Assembly: GCA_022592435.1 (NCBI GenBank)
Contig: JABYQS010000069.1
Coordinates: forward strand, 124,001 to 188,000
Reading direction: 5' to 3'
Length of the DNA: 64,000 bases
Source: Cerioporus squamosus
Lineage: Eukaryota > Basidiomycota > Agaricomycetes > Polyporales > Polyporaceae
A model generated the notes under the pieces. The model saw only the letters and a program-made list of their open reading frames with translations. It ran no database searches and was not told the DNA's origin. The first letter of the stretch is position 1, and every line of letters begins with the position of its first letter. Shown piece by piece: positions 48,066-58,511 of this stretch. The translations under genes and the position numbers were made by a program.

Positions 48066-49526
48066 GCTCGGTGGGCACAGGCGAGTCGTAGACGTTCCCT
48101 CTTCGACACCGTGATGTATTTACTGAACCGCTTTTCCCTCCTGTACTATACAATTCGCTGACGTGTTCTCTCTCGGGATCTGGAATCCGATGACCCACCT
48201 TGTTTCATCTGACACGGCCACGGAGACGAGAAGGCGGATTATATGAACGAAGAATCAGTCAGACAACGATCCCGAAGTTATTTGTGCGTATATTTCCTGG
48301 TAGAAGCCGAGGTGCGTGACAGATCGACAGACGCGCCCATATTCAACTGCCGCACTGACAGATCTTCGAGCCGCCCTTCTGACTTCGAGCATTACCAGCG
48401 ACCTCTTCGGATACCCATGCGGTTCCCTCAAACCGTTATCGCCAGCTCTACACTACTCTTGCTCAGCTCCTGGTCAGGCAGTGTCTTACCTCGAGAGGGT
48501 GCTCGGAGAAGTCACTGGGGACACTGAGGTACAAACATCCTCCGCATGTTGGGAGGGTACCGGGGCTGTGTAGCTGAGTGAGTCTGCAGTACGGAGAGTC
48601 GCTGATCATCTGTTCTCGGGCTGTCAAGCATAACTATACACGCACTTCGCTTGATATGCAGAGGCTTGTTACTGCGATATGAATATGTCGGCAGCATTCT
48701 CGAAATGAAGTGTAGGATGTTTCTGGGCCGTAAGGTGTTCGTTGGACTCAGCGTCCACAGAACATGATCTGAGATACTAGACATAAAATTTTCTCACTTT
48801 TTTCACCCCTCGCTTTGTCGAAGTGTGAGCATAAGTAGCTCGGACTGGATGCTGGAGATCAATCGTACTGTAACCACAGTCGCGACCGTCCGCCGGGCGT
48901 CTTGGTGGGAGCGCCCAATCTAATCTTATCTAATTTGTTTCGCTGGCAATCGGCAGCTCCGAGTCGGTGGCCAGCCTGCTCGTCACCCAAGCACTTGTAC
49001 TTACTCCCATCCTTCTACTTCCCATTACGATTCGGAGGTTCCTCACCAGACGAATCAAGCTGTACGCTGGGAAGCCTCTTCCTCGAAAACCTTGCAAAGG
49101 CCGCGATAGGTCTTGCAGCCGTTGACAGATATGATATATCATACGATCAAGACGTCGCGGATCCCACCCGAGGTTCAAGTTGTCGATGAGTTTTAGATGC
49201 CAGTATGGGATGATGAATGGCATTGCTTGTTGGTTTATACTAGGTATGGAGATTTAGTTCTTCTGTCTGGGAGCAAATAGCGGCTCACTGATGTGTATGC
49301 TGATCGACTGCACTTCAAAAGCCCGAGGACGGAAGGAGCCTCAACCGTAGACGGAGATTCAATCTGATAGCAGTTTGTCAATTAGGCTTCTTCCCCGTCG
49401 GAGCTGTAAGCTGAACGCAGCCAGAAGTACTGGATCGGAGACGAATGTTAAGGGGTGACGTATCTGTCATCTCGTGGATCTCCCATAAGCCAACTGTGAG
49501 TCTCATAGCACTCCCCGCCCCCAAAC
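48066..49526. other. Intergenic region including the duplicated 3' flank of B
   Basis: Bases about 48,110-48,430 resemble the 3' flank of C (about 51,170-51,470), including TTTACTGA and a TGACAGAT...CGCACTGAC series. The remainder (48.4-49.5 kb) has no supported gene; an ORF at 48902-49189 is not recognisable. Confidence 0.5.
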
Positions 49527-51099
49527 ATGCCCACACTCGTTCTGTGCACGCTCGTTCTACTCTCGTTATTTGCTTTTGCGTGGGCCGCCGGCTCGGCATA
49601 TATTGACGACTCCGACTCGCGTATCCTATACTCCGGCTCTTGGACCAAGAATCCTATCAGCGACCCGGAGAGCTTCAACTACGGTGGGACGCTCACATAC
49701 ACCAACGATGCTACCGCGAAGGCGACTCTCACCTTCTCGGGAGGTATGCCTCCTCAGTCCTACGCCTGTTCGTTTCACTCATAAGGGGGTTTCATTGCTC
49801 AGCTATCCAGGTCACCGTCGTCGGCTCTTTCCCTGTGGCAGGGACCTTCGCTATGCACTCGTCATACAGCATCGATGGCACTGGGGTGACACAATTCGAG
49901 CCTCCTAGCGTCATCAGCCACCCAGCATACCGTCAGCAATTTTTTGTGTCGAACACTCTTAGCACCGGCACACACGAGCTCGTGATTGCGAATTTGGGAC
50001 GGGCGTTCTATCTGGATTACATCGTACTCACTGTTCCAGCATCGTCTACGCCGTCGCTTTCCTCCACTCCAACTCACAGCTCCGCTCCTTCTGTTCCTTC
50101 TCAGAGTACAACGAATCCTCCCACTCAATTGGTGGCGTTGTCGACCGTCGTTGTAATCACCCAAGTAGAGGCGCCCACTACTCAGATAATCCAAGCTTCG
50201 AAGGGCCTGCGTCAATCTACTCCTCGAATACCGGCAGCAGTTCCTTCTCAGCACTCCCCGAAACAATCAATTCCTCAGTTGTTACATCGGGCTTTCCGTC
50301 TTCGCTTGCGACCGCTACGCAGAATGGGTCGAGCCCGGTCACTTCCACCGGATCGTCCCAGCGAAGTGGAGCTGTCGTTCTTCCACCTGGAATCTACGCA
50401 TCCATAGGAGTCGGCGGGCTCACTGTGATCGTCCTGGTGGTCACTGGCGCATACTTTCTCCGTCGCAGGAGACGGCTCCGTTCTAAGCCAAGTGACGTGA
50501 ATCCATTCGGTGAGTACTCATCATCGCATCAGACCCCAGTACCTACAGTAGCAGCTGACTCTTCAGTCGCTCCAGATCCCGGGTTGACTTGCCATTCTGC
50601 GGAGAAATCGCAGTTCTTGCCGCAGTCGTATGCTCACGTCAACCGTGTGTCCGCCTCATCGGCTGCCTCGACTTCATACCATAGCGCCCCGCCCTATACC
50701 CCCGTTAACGAGAACCGTATCGCGGACTCGATCGGCCACGCTGCCTCTGAGGCAGACGTCCTACGTATCGTACCCGAGATTCCGGCAGCGCGCAGGGACG
50801 CGGGCACATACGAGCCTCTTGGATCGCCTTCCGCGGTATCCCCACTCATACGCGGCCGCTCCGGCGGACAGCACTGCGACCACGACGTTCTCTCCCCTGC
50901 TCTCTCCCCTCTCACATCGTCACCTATCTCCCCGGCTTCGGACTCGAAGCGGGCGCATCGCGATACCCGTGACTTCAGGAGGCGGTCCTTGGATGGAGGC
51001 GTGCGACTAGCCGGAGGTCCGTCAGGGGCGAGAAGAGATGCAGACATGGCAGACGTCGACGCGCATAGTGCGGGTGTCCACGCTCCCGCCCTTGTATGA
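49527..51099 (+). CDS. Single-pass membrane protein C (beta-sandwich ectodomain, Ser/Thr stalk, TM, tail)
   Basis: The start at 49527 gives a clear signal peptide (MPTLVLCTLVLLSLFAFAWA). The ectodomain begins YIDDSDSRILYSGSW and, across a 58 nt intron (about 49745-49802), continues AIQVTVVGSFPVAG, HPAYRQQFFVSNTLSTGTHE and FYLDYIVLT. This layout is common in Agaricomycete secreted proteins with a galactose-binding-like beta-sandwich. A stalk, a helix (GLTVIVLVVTGAYFL), RRRRRLRS and a tail with RRRSLDGGVRLAGG follow. Two frame breaks are apparent: one at about 50,195-50,215, between the stalk halves, and one in a GGG run at 51072-51074 that changes the expected PPLYDSYPAL ending. If real, they truncate the protein before the membrane helix. 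Otherwise it is a surface sensor-type protein. Confidence 0.72.
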
Positions 51100-51568
51100 C
51101 TCGTATCCTGCGCTGTAGCTCTGCGATGGGGTTTCTCCTTATAGACGTATGTTTCTCGTTCTCTTCTATGCCGTCTTGTATTTACTGAGTCGGGTACAGT
51201 GCGTTTCTCCTGTAATCTTGTTCATGGCGTCGCTGACTTGTTGTCCCTGGATCGTGGATCAGATGATCCAACTTGTTCTCGTGCGATGGTCGTGGGTTAC
51301 AAGAAGGCATACCGGAAAGATCAACAGTCAGAACTGAGTTCGATAGCCACAAGAGCGGTGGTGCGGACAGATACGTAGCAGAAGCCAAGGTCAGTGACAG
51401 ATGCAAGCAGTTCCCCATAATTTCCGCACTGACGGATCTTCGCAGACTCTTCGCACAACGAGCGTTACTCTCTTCCCACTGGCAGGTTCTCCGGCCTAGT
51501 AAGTATCGTTGAGCACAGTCCCGGTCAGCGATATCTGTACTGATCGTCGAGCACCCCAACATGTGTTG

Positions 51569-52645
51569 TTAGTCTTCAAAGTACGATGCCGGCTCGTGTG
51601 CGGCACCGACCACGTCCGAGCCGTGTGTCATGATAACACCCTGACGCAGCGACCCTCGCGATTCCCTTGAGCTTCCGCGGGTTCGACGCTGCTCCTCAGT
51701 TGGCCCTTCGGCACGCCGCAAGCGCCTCGGTACTCTCTGCCCGGCCGCACGTCCAAACTCTGCGCTCTGAGAATCCGAGATCCAGGGACTGGCTCGGAGT
51801 AGGAAGGGATAAGGAGGTACGTCGCCTCCTTGTTGTGGCAAATGCATATGGTGGTAGGGTGGAGAAACTGCGAACGTGTCGGTCTGTGGAACGAGGATGG
51901 GCCGGAGTGTCATGCACGATGACGCGGGGGTTTGCGAGGTGATTGCGACCGTCCCGCTGTCGCAGTCGTCGGACGTCATCTCCGCAGAGTATCGATCTTC
52001 GCGGACTTCCTCTCCCGTATTCGATGTTCTGCGCTCCGGCTCATCCTCCTCCATGTATGCAAGGACGGTGGATGCTGACAGTGGCGTGGGTGCGCGAGGT
52101 CGCAAGTGTACAGCGGATGGTAGTGCTATATGTCTGTGGTGCGGACCGATGAGCTCTGATGTCGTCTCGAGCTCGCTCGTATTGCAGCTCCTCGCTCTGT
52201 GCAATATGTTGTTCCCGGCAGCCTCTGTGAGCTTATGAGCGGCGTGGTGTTGCTTGACGATGAGTGGGCGTAGGGTTCCGGATGAATCAGTGGTACTTGC
52301 AGTGGACCGTCGGACTTCCTGGTCTTGCAATGGCATGGGACGAGCCTGCGTCGTATATCGGGAAAACGGATCTCCGACTGCAACTACAGCAAGCCATAAG
52401 AGGAGTGACTCGACTGGTACTGCCAGCACATTACCTTTCGAGTAGGAGTCCTCCTCGGGTGGCCCCAAGCTGTATATTCTTCGCTGTGTCTTCCGCCGTC
52501 TATGTGCGACGCAGCACTGAAAGAGCACCACTCCGAGCAGCAGCAGGACGATGACACCTTCCCCGAGAACGACGAAGAATAGCGGAGACGCGAGGATGTT
52601 TTTCATGAGGATATGGGAAGAGATGGAGGGGGATGTTGAAGTCAC
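51569..52645 (-). CDS. Single-pass membrane protein D with short N-terminus
   Basis: A 358-codon uninterrupted ORF. After ~20 polar residues there is one transmembrane helix (PLFFVVLGEGVIVLLLLGVV) followed by HRRRKTQRR. The tail of ~300 residues is Ser/Thr/Pro-rich with PPYHHMH and VPPYPF motifs, SGTLRPL and a C-terminal ASYFED. The architecture resembles the tails of the neighbours, but there is no signal peptide or ectodomain in this frame. Upstream exons might exist at 52.65-52.79 kb but were not established. Type III membrane topology with cytoplasmic tail is likely; the function is unknown. Confidence 0.6.
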   Translation of the reverse strand: MTSTSPSISSHILMKNILASPLFFVVLGEGVIVLLLLGVVLFQCCVAHRRRKTQRRIYSLGPPEEDSYSKGNVLAVPVESLLLWLAVVAVGDPFSRYTTQARPMPLQDQEVRRSTASTTDSSGTLRPLIVKQHHAAHKLTEAAGNNILHRARSCNTSELETTSELIGPHHRHIALPSAVHLRPRAPTPLSASTVLAYMEEDEPERRTSNTGEEVREDRYSAEMTSDDCDSGTVAITSQTPASSCMTLRPILVPQTDTFAVSPPYHHMHLPQQGGDVPPYPFLLRASPWISDSQSAEFGRAAGQRVPRRLRRAEGPTEEQRRTRGSSRESRGSLRQGVIMTHGSDVVGAAHEPASYFED

Positions 52646-53154
52646 GTAGTGGCGGCGACGTTGTCTTCCCAGTGGTATGCCCCTGGCGGGTACCGAACTG
52701 TCTATTGCTCCACGTAGATATGGCGAGTTGGTGTCGCAGAGACTGCATCCGAGTATCAGAGAAGAAGCCTGGAGATGTCACGAGAGCTCAAACGACTCTG
52801 CGATAGTGTTCCGTCAGAAGCGTACCGAAAGATAATCAAATATCACAACTTCGCTGGTGGCGAAGCAGATGAGCAAACTATCATACAGTTGCGTGTTATG
52901 GGATGCCTAGAGACCAGAGAGTTTGGGGTTCGTCCTTCTGGCACTACCACGCTCGCCGAGGTCTCGCCTAGAAACTTTCCCGTTATTCAGAAATTCCTCT
53001 CGCCGTCCTGCCACATCACCACTCAGCGAACCTCGCATCTAAATGACAGCTCTGGAAGACCCCATATTCAAAAAGCAGCCTGCTGTACTCGGTAGCATGT
53101 CAGCACGTCGTCGAATCCTCCGGTCTGCTGGGTTGACCTACGTTATAATATAGC
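52646..53154. other. Short intergenic region between D and E
   Basis: Contains an ORF at 52775-53095 (+) without recognisable features. It may hold the D promoter or an unrecognised ectodomain exon. Confidence 0.35.
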
Positions 53155-54213
53155 TTAACCCGACTTCTCGTAAGGTGGAGGACGTGTTCCGGATCGCGAG
53201 AGCCCTCCACCATCGCCCTCCAGGCGAATTCCCCCGTCTAGTGACCTCCGCCTTCTCCCTTGATGTATGATCCTGCCGCCTGTCTCTCTTTCGCCTGCTG
53301 CAGCTGTCCGCCTCCAGTTCCGGTCCGTCGCATCAGGTAGTCTGGCTGTCAGCGAAGGATGTGTGACGGCGGATGGCGGTGCTCTGTCAGGGACACCCTG
53401 GCCTCGAGGATATGCGGAAGGAGGAGGGCGCGGGCCGTGTAGCCCGCCATGAGCGGGAAGAGGAGGGGCAGGGTACTGATCAAGTTCGTGGATCGACCGT
53501 CGGGTGTGATACGAGGGAGGCAGAGTCGACATTGTGTTGACCGACATCACATCATCGTCAAAGGAAGACGGTGTTGGCGGAACGTACCCGGTGACGGCGT
53601 GAACCTCGAATGGGTTTGCCGGGGCCAAGGTGGGGTTGCTAATCTGAGTCTCCGATGCGAACTCACTTGAGGCAGGAGTGGATGGTTGGCTCTCGATACC
53701 GTTGACGACGGTCAAGGCAGGTCGCGTCGGGTATGATGTTTGAGGAGCGATAGATGTTGGAATTGAGGATCTGGATGAGAGGCGCCGTCCGGATGATGGG
53801 TGTCCTTGGGGAGTGTACCGAAGTAGATCGCGGTTGGACGATGTCGCGGCTGGGTGTAACGAGTCTAGACGGTTTGGAACAAGAGGGCCACACCGTCCGC
53901 CTTGTAGACACCTCCTCTGTGGAAACACTACTCGTGCTCCAGGAGGTAGAAGTCTCGAGAATGAGATGGTCCGACTTGGAGTAGGAGTTGGTGTTTCTTC
54001 AATATCTATGATGTGAGCCCTTCTGAGGTCAGCTGAAGGTCTTAGGTGTGCAAGGAGCATGGGAGGCGGACCAGACGCCACTTTCTGACCCTTTCGTGCA
54101 TAGCATCTTCGACTTAAGAAAACGAGAAACAATCCGAGAAAGGCGACTGAGCCGGTAACAGCTGTGGCGATGATGAGGTAATGAGCGGTGGTTGAGCTTA
54201 TGCCGTTGCCCAT
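53155..54213 (-). CDS. Single-pass membrane protein E with PPxY-type tail
   Basis: A 352-codon uninterrupted ORF starting MGNGISSTTAHYL. The transmembrane helix (LIIATAVTGSVAFLGLFLVF) lies at residues ~13-32, then SRRCYARKGQK. The tail holds TPTPTPSRT, VPPTPSSFDDD, STLPPSYHTRRS and RRRRSLDGGIRLEG, and ends in RPPPYEKSG. DGG[VI]RL and PPPY are shared with A, B and C, which makes a common cytoplasmic partner plausible; PPxY motifs bind WW domains such as those of Rsp5/Nedd4 ligases. No ectodomain is seen in the ORF. Confidence 0.65.
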   Translation of the reverse strand: MGNGISSTTAHYLIIATAVTGSVAFLGLFLVFLSRRCYARKGQKVASGPPPMLLAHLRPSADLRRAHIIDIEETPTPTPSRTISFSRLLPPGARVVFPQRRCLQGGRCGPLVPNRLDSLHPAATSSNRDLLRYTPQGHPSSGRRLSSRSSIPTSIAPQTSYPTRPALTVVNGIESQPSTPASSEFASETQISNPTLAPANPFEVHAVTGYVPPTPSSFDDDVMSVNTMSTLPPSYHTRRSIHELDQYPAPPLPAHGGLHGPRPPPSAYPRGQGVPDRAPPSAVTHPSLTARLPDATDRNWRRTAAAGERETGGRIIHQGRRRRSLDGGIRLEGDGGGLSRSGTRPPPYEKSG

Positions 54214-54613
54214 GAGTGAGTCAAATGGGCTGTAGTGTTGCAGAAGAGGTCCGAGAGACCAGGGTGCATGTATGAGCAGAATTAGTATCTAAGCCGTCTG
54301 AGTTCACGCAGTTCTGGCTACGAAGATGCCATGGCAACATGCAGTGATATGTGCGGTACAGAAGAACGTCGTTCTCTGTAGAGAAACCAGTGCCGGGCAG
54401 GGTTCTTGAGACGTATGTGGGAGCATGCTCGTACGCAGAGGGCCGTATGGCTTCCTCAAGATCGCAGCCTTTGTGCTCGGAATAAAGCGCTGGTACTAGT
54501 ACCGAAGCAGTTACGGCTGCAGTTACGAGTGCCGGATGCTGAGAGTGTCCATCATATAATACGAACACCGTGATGTAGGGGAATTATATTGCAAGGGCGA
54601 GTCCAAGGAGTAG
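54214..54613. other. Intergenic region between E and F
   Basis: Holds a 115-codon minus-strand ORF (54221-54568) directly upstream of E. It has no signal peptide or helix, and I could not join it to E. Confidence 0.35.
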
Positions 54614-55944
54614 TCACGGCGTCCGTGAATAAGCAGGTGGTGGGAGAAGCATCTCGTCGTCTGCGGCATAGGCAGGCACCATGACCATCGTCCAGTAGTC
54701 CAGGCGAATGTCGGGCCTCAAAGGCAAGACCCCGTCCTCATCTGGACGCTGAACGACCATACGGGAGTCGAGACCCGGAACTTCGTCTGTCTGGAGGGAG
54801 ACCGCAGGATTAGTGACCATGTTCCATGTCAGGCTGAACTTCTGCTGGGTCGGAAGGATCTGCGGAGCGGTCGTCTCCGGCCGAATGGTAAACAGCGGGA
54901 GCTTCGAGGATGGCGGCCTTATCATCTGTCGTAGCTTCTTCGCGCAGGCTGGTCGGGAGCATCGTCGATTATCCAACAGCCGGCGACAGCTCGGATTGCG
55001 CAGGCAGGACAAGAACTGAAGCTGAAGAGGTCGTGTCCGGGGTGTCCGCGCTCGACAGATTGAGAAGGGGCGCGTGTGAACTCGCATCTTCAGTCGAAGC
55101 CCTGTCGGTGCTGCGACTCTGCGATCGCTCACAAGCGGAGGATTCCACCATGTCCTCGTTATCAAACTCTCTGACCGCTAGAAGGGATGCAATAAGCCCA
55201 TCAGCACGACATCATCTGGGGTATACACGTACCATTCTCTGCTTCCAGTCGTCTTCTGGCCCGCTTTCTGCTCCAATAACATGCCGAGAAGAGACAGAGT
55301 GCGAAGAAGAACACGCTGATGGCCGTAATCGCTACTATCTCCGGGGGTGCCGCGCCCTTCGAGGCAGATATCTGCACTGGAGTAGGGTAGGACGAGGAGG
55401 AGGTTGTCGCAGATGATGACGTCTGTGCGGTGGGGATAGATCGCAGGAACGTCTCCGTCGCCGTCGCGACCGATCCCGAAATTGTGGTGATCGAGATGGA
55501 AGTAATGGTCACCACCCCTGTAGACGAAGTAGGTATAGTGTCTGTGACATGAGCCGCCCTCGACGAGACAGGTGAGATAGAAGTATCGAGGGAAGTGGAG
55601 GACGTTATGAAAGTTGTGGCCTGGCCGTTCGCGTCCATGGTGGATGGCGGGGACGAAGGTGCGGTACTTGATGGGGGAGGAGGAGGAGGAGGCGGAGTGG
55701 TTGGCTGAGAGGTAGGCGTCGTCGGACTGGCAGTGGGAGTGTCAGTCGTATGCGTCGTTGGCTTGTTGTCCCGGAAGGTACGCGTGATCACAGTTTCTGT
55801 CTCGGTAAAGCAGATGTCCTGGTCGCAAGGATCATCGCAGAACTCCTCGAACGGATCGCAAGAGGGATCATCCGGGTCGCCGAATATCTGTCGACGCTGG
55901 AGACTCTGTCCGAAGGGCGCTGAGCTAGAGGTCACAAACAACAT
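54614..55944 (-). pseudogene. Single-pass membrane protein F with an in-frame stop
   Basis: The ORF from 55944 begins MLFVTSSSAPFGQSLQRR. A Cys-rich acidic segment (DPSCDPFEEFCDDPCDQDIC) follows, then a long Thr/Pro/Ser stalk with a polyproline run, one helix (IVAITAISVFFFALCLFSACYW) and SRKRARRR. After an intron the tail reads ESSACERSQSRSTDRAS and VLVLPAQSELSPAVG, then meets a TAA at 54971-54969. The same frame stays open beyond it (STMLPTSLREEATTDDKAA). A plausible 49 nt intron with a CACTAAT branch site then joins the last exon, which ends PPPAYSRTP. Either the stop is a true nonsense mutation or it is a base error. The signal peptide probably lies in an upstream exon not identified. Confidence 0.55.
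55672..55693 (-). repeat. GGA/GGC-type repeat coding for polyproline
   Basis: Reverse-strand CCN repeats encode about eight prolines in the stalk of protein F. Confidence 0.6.
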
Positions 55945-57017
55945 TTACGGTAAGGGGGCAGAACACCACCTACTACGAGGTCCTCGACGGATATATGATA
56001 GGGGAGACCTCGCGTGGCCTATGTCATATCCTCGACTTGTCCGCGTAAGCGTAGAAGGAAGAGAGCCTGTGTGTAATTGTAAATAACGGCCATGAGTGAA
56101 GGAGTGTGAGGCTGAGGCAAGCTTGAGTTGCGACGACGCAGGACACGACATACCTCAAACGCATACAATGTGCATATGAACGCAGATGCCAGAGACGCGC
56201 TGGGACCGTGAGACGAGAGCGGGTGGCATATCACTTCGATGCGAGAGTAAGAAGTTCCAGGTGCGATGGAAGGAAGAAGTCAGGAATGCCCGGCTGCGGT
56301 TCTTTGTGCCGTATGCGTCAAATGGCCTGCGGTGTGGTTGTGATGATGAACGTAAGGTTACGGGGATTGGATAGGCATGCAATGTCGTAGGTCACTTGAC
56401 TATAATCATCGCCCCTCCGGGCACACCTGGTCACGGCGGTTTGTACGGGCGTCGCACTCGGGCGGAGCAGTGAAGGCGAGCCGTGGATGCTCCGCACGAA
56501 ATGGGCAGCTCATGTATTGATGACAGTACTTATCGTAAGGCGGTATATACAACGGTCGGGTAGATACTAACTATGGAGCGACTACTGGGACGGACGAATT
56601 GGCGGGCGGAACACTCTGAATGTTGGTGAACGACGAAGGCGGACGTTGATGCAGAGGTAGTTAGCGAAGGATGATGGCGGGCCAGCTGAGATGTGACTTA
56701 GCTGGTATGGCAGCGTCGCGGGTGTAATTGAAGTGAGGAGCGCGAGAGTCGTCCGACTTTTGCTCGTGATGGATATAATTGAGTGATCAGACAATGCGGG
56801 GTTGGAATGTAGCGCGGTCATACCGATAATTCGTTCTGTGCAAGCCGTCACGTCAGGGTTTACAGGAGGGATAAGTCGCAAGAAAAGGTGCTACGGATCG
56901 GGAGCATGATACTGTCTTCGGTCTAGATACGTCGGTCGCTGCGTTCAGCGACGGCTTTTGTCTTCGCTCTGCGTCAACTCTCGCGCGTTCCCTATGCCTT
57001 CTTTGGCGTCGCCCATC
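55945..57017. other. Intergenic region
   Basis: About 1.07 kb between two minus-strand genes. It probably holds the F promoter and a possible signal-peptide exon. Short ORFs at 55945-56390 and 56582-56881 are not recognisable. Confidence 0.35.
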
Positions 57018-58432
57018 AGACGTTGAATGGTATGGGGAGGTAGAAGCTGCGGAGGGTGAGCCCCCATCGCTTCCATAGCGCGAATGCGAGCCTGAAGACG
57101 GCAAAGACAGCGAGGTCAGTTGACGATGGCAACGGAGGAGGGGGGGGGGGGGAAGAGGAGGGATTCGCACCAGTCTTGGACGTGCGACCGGACGGGGTAG
57201 TTGGCGACGAGGTCGTTCTGATTGGAGTGAGCGGGACGAGGACGAGTACGACGCGGGAAAGAACTCACCGGGTTATACAGGAACGCGTGCCTGTCGACGG
57301 CAGCAAGCGCACCGGTGGGTCGCAAGGCGGCGGAGACGTTCGGAATAGCGGCAAAGCCGATGTTGATCAGGACCTGCGAGAGATGAACGAGGCTGTGAGG
57401 ACGATTGGACTGCGTCAACGTACCGTGCGGAGTTCCCCATAACCGAATTCCCAGCGATCGGCGGCATCCGTGGCGAAGATCGACGCGAGGACCTGTATCC
57501 GCAGCGAAGTCAGGCGACAGTAACAGCGCTGACGACGACGACGACGGGAGAGGGCAACGTACCATGAAGTCTTGCCAAGTGATCGTGATACGGGCGGCCA
57601 TAGCGAGGGCGAAGATCGTGCGAGGCAAAGGCGAGGATCGGGGGAGCGAGCGGGGCGCGATGGCGGTGAGGAACGAAGGACGTGGGCGCCGGCCTTCCAA
57701 ATGAGGCAACGCCGCCGGCATCATATACCGTGCGGGCGCCTAACAAATGGCGGCGGCGGGATGCGACTTGCTCGCAGCCTGTGTCCGTCGCGGCTCGTCT
57801 TCTTGCAAGTGGGCGTGTTCGTGATGATCGCGAACAGGTCGAACGTCGTCGGCGTGTCCATAGCGATGTCGTCGAAATTCTCCGCGGTGGGGGTGAAGCG
57901 TTCGTCAAATGACATGGGTGAGCAAAGGTTCCGCGACAGAGCGTGTTGGAAGAGGTCTGCGACGAGGTGTGTAGGTGACTCGTCCGACTGGACCGCCTTG
58001 GTGAGTAGCTTGTCGACAAGCGGGCGCGGAAGCCCCGACGGCGGCTCTGAGGTATGGTTCGGCTTCCTCGAGGTCGCGGTTGCTGTCGAGTCGTCGCGAA
58101 TGCGCGTCCTGGGCTCAGCGTGAGACGTAGAGTGACCGCACTTCGATCCGGGGTCATCCTCGTCGTCCGAATTGGCAGCAGACAGGCCGAGGTTGACTCT
58201 GATTTGTTCTCTAGGGGTACGGACGCAGGCAGTGGCTGCAGCGTCTCGAAGGTGGGCAGTTGATCGGGAGCACGGGCAGAGCCAAGGTCGACGCTGTTGT
58301 TGCAATTCGGTGGGCGACTCGACTTGCTAGACGGGACCTCAGCCGCAAGGTCGGCATTGCTGCTGAGAACGGAGGACAGCGTGCGCGGATGGTGCTCTAT
58401 CAACCTTTGGTCTTGTCGCTCTTCCGGAACAT
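57018..58432 (-). CDS. Conserved-looking hypothetical protein, multi-exon
   Basis: A possible start at 58432 gives MFRKSDKTK. The middle frame reads LGLSAANSDDEDDPGSK and LVDKLLTKAVQSDESPTHLV, then FDDIAMDTPTTFDLFAII. After an intron ending in TTAG it continues ARYMMPAALPHLEGRRP, AMAARITITWQDFM, VLASIFATDAADRWEFGYGE, VLINIGFAAIPNVSAAL and AFLYNPNDLVANYPVRSHV. The last exon gives QDWLAFALWKRWGL and ends LPIPFNV at 57018. Donor/acceptor pairs in the 3' half join in frame (the W codon is split TG|G). The 5' half is not resolved. I do not recognise the family; there is no signal peptide and no sure membrane helix. A 13-G run lies in its last intron. Confidence 0.5.
57140..57152 (+). repeat. Poly-G run
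   Basis: Thirteen consecutive G within an intron of the minus-strand gene. It is a likely place for assembly length errors. Confidence 0.8.
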
Positions 58433-58511
58433 CCAGCGGGGGGCCGAATGCTTGTCAATCTGGCCGAACTTCGACAGGGCACGAGGCTAGGGTGGGGGGC
58501 GGAGAGCGAGA

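Noticed and set aside
54221..54568. 115-codon ORF (-) upstream of E as a possible ectodomain exon
   Set aside because: No signal peptide and no donor/acceptor pair that joins it to E in frame.
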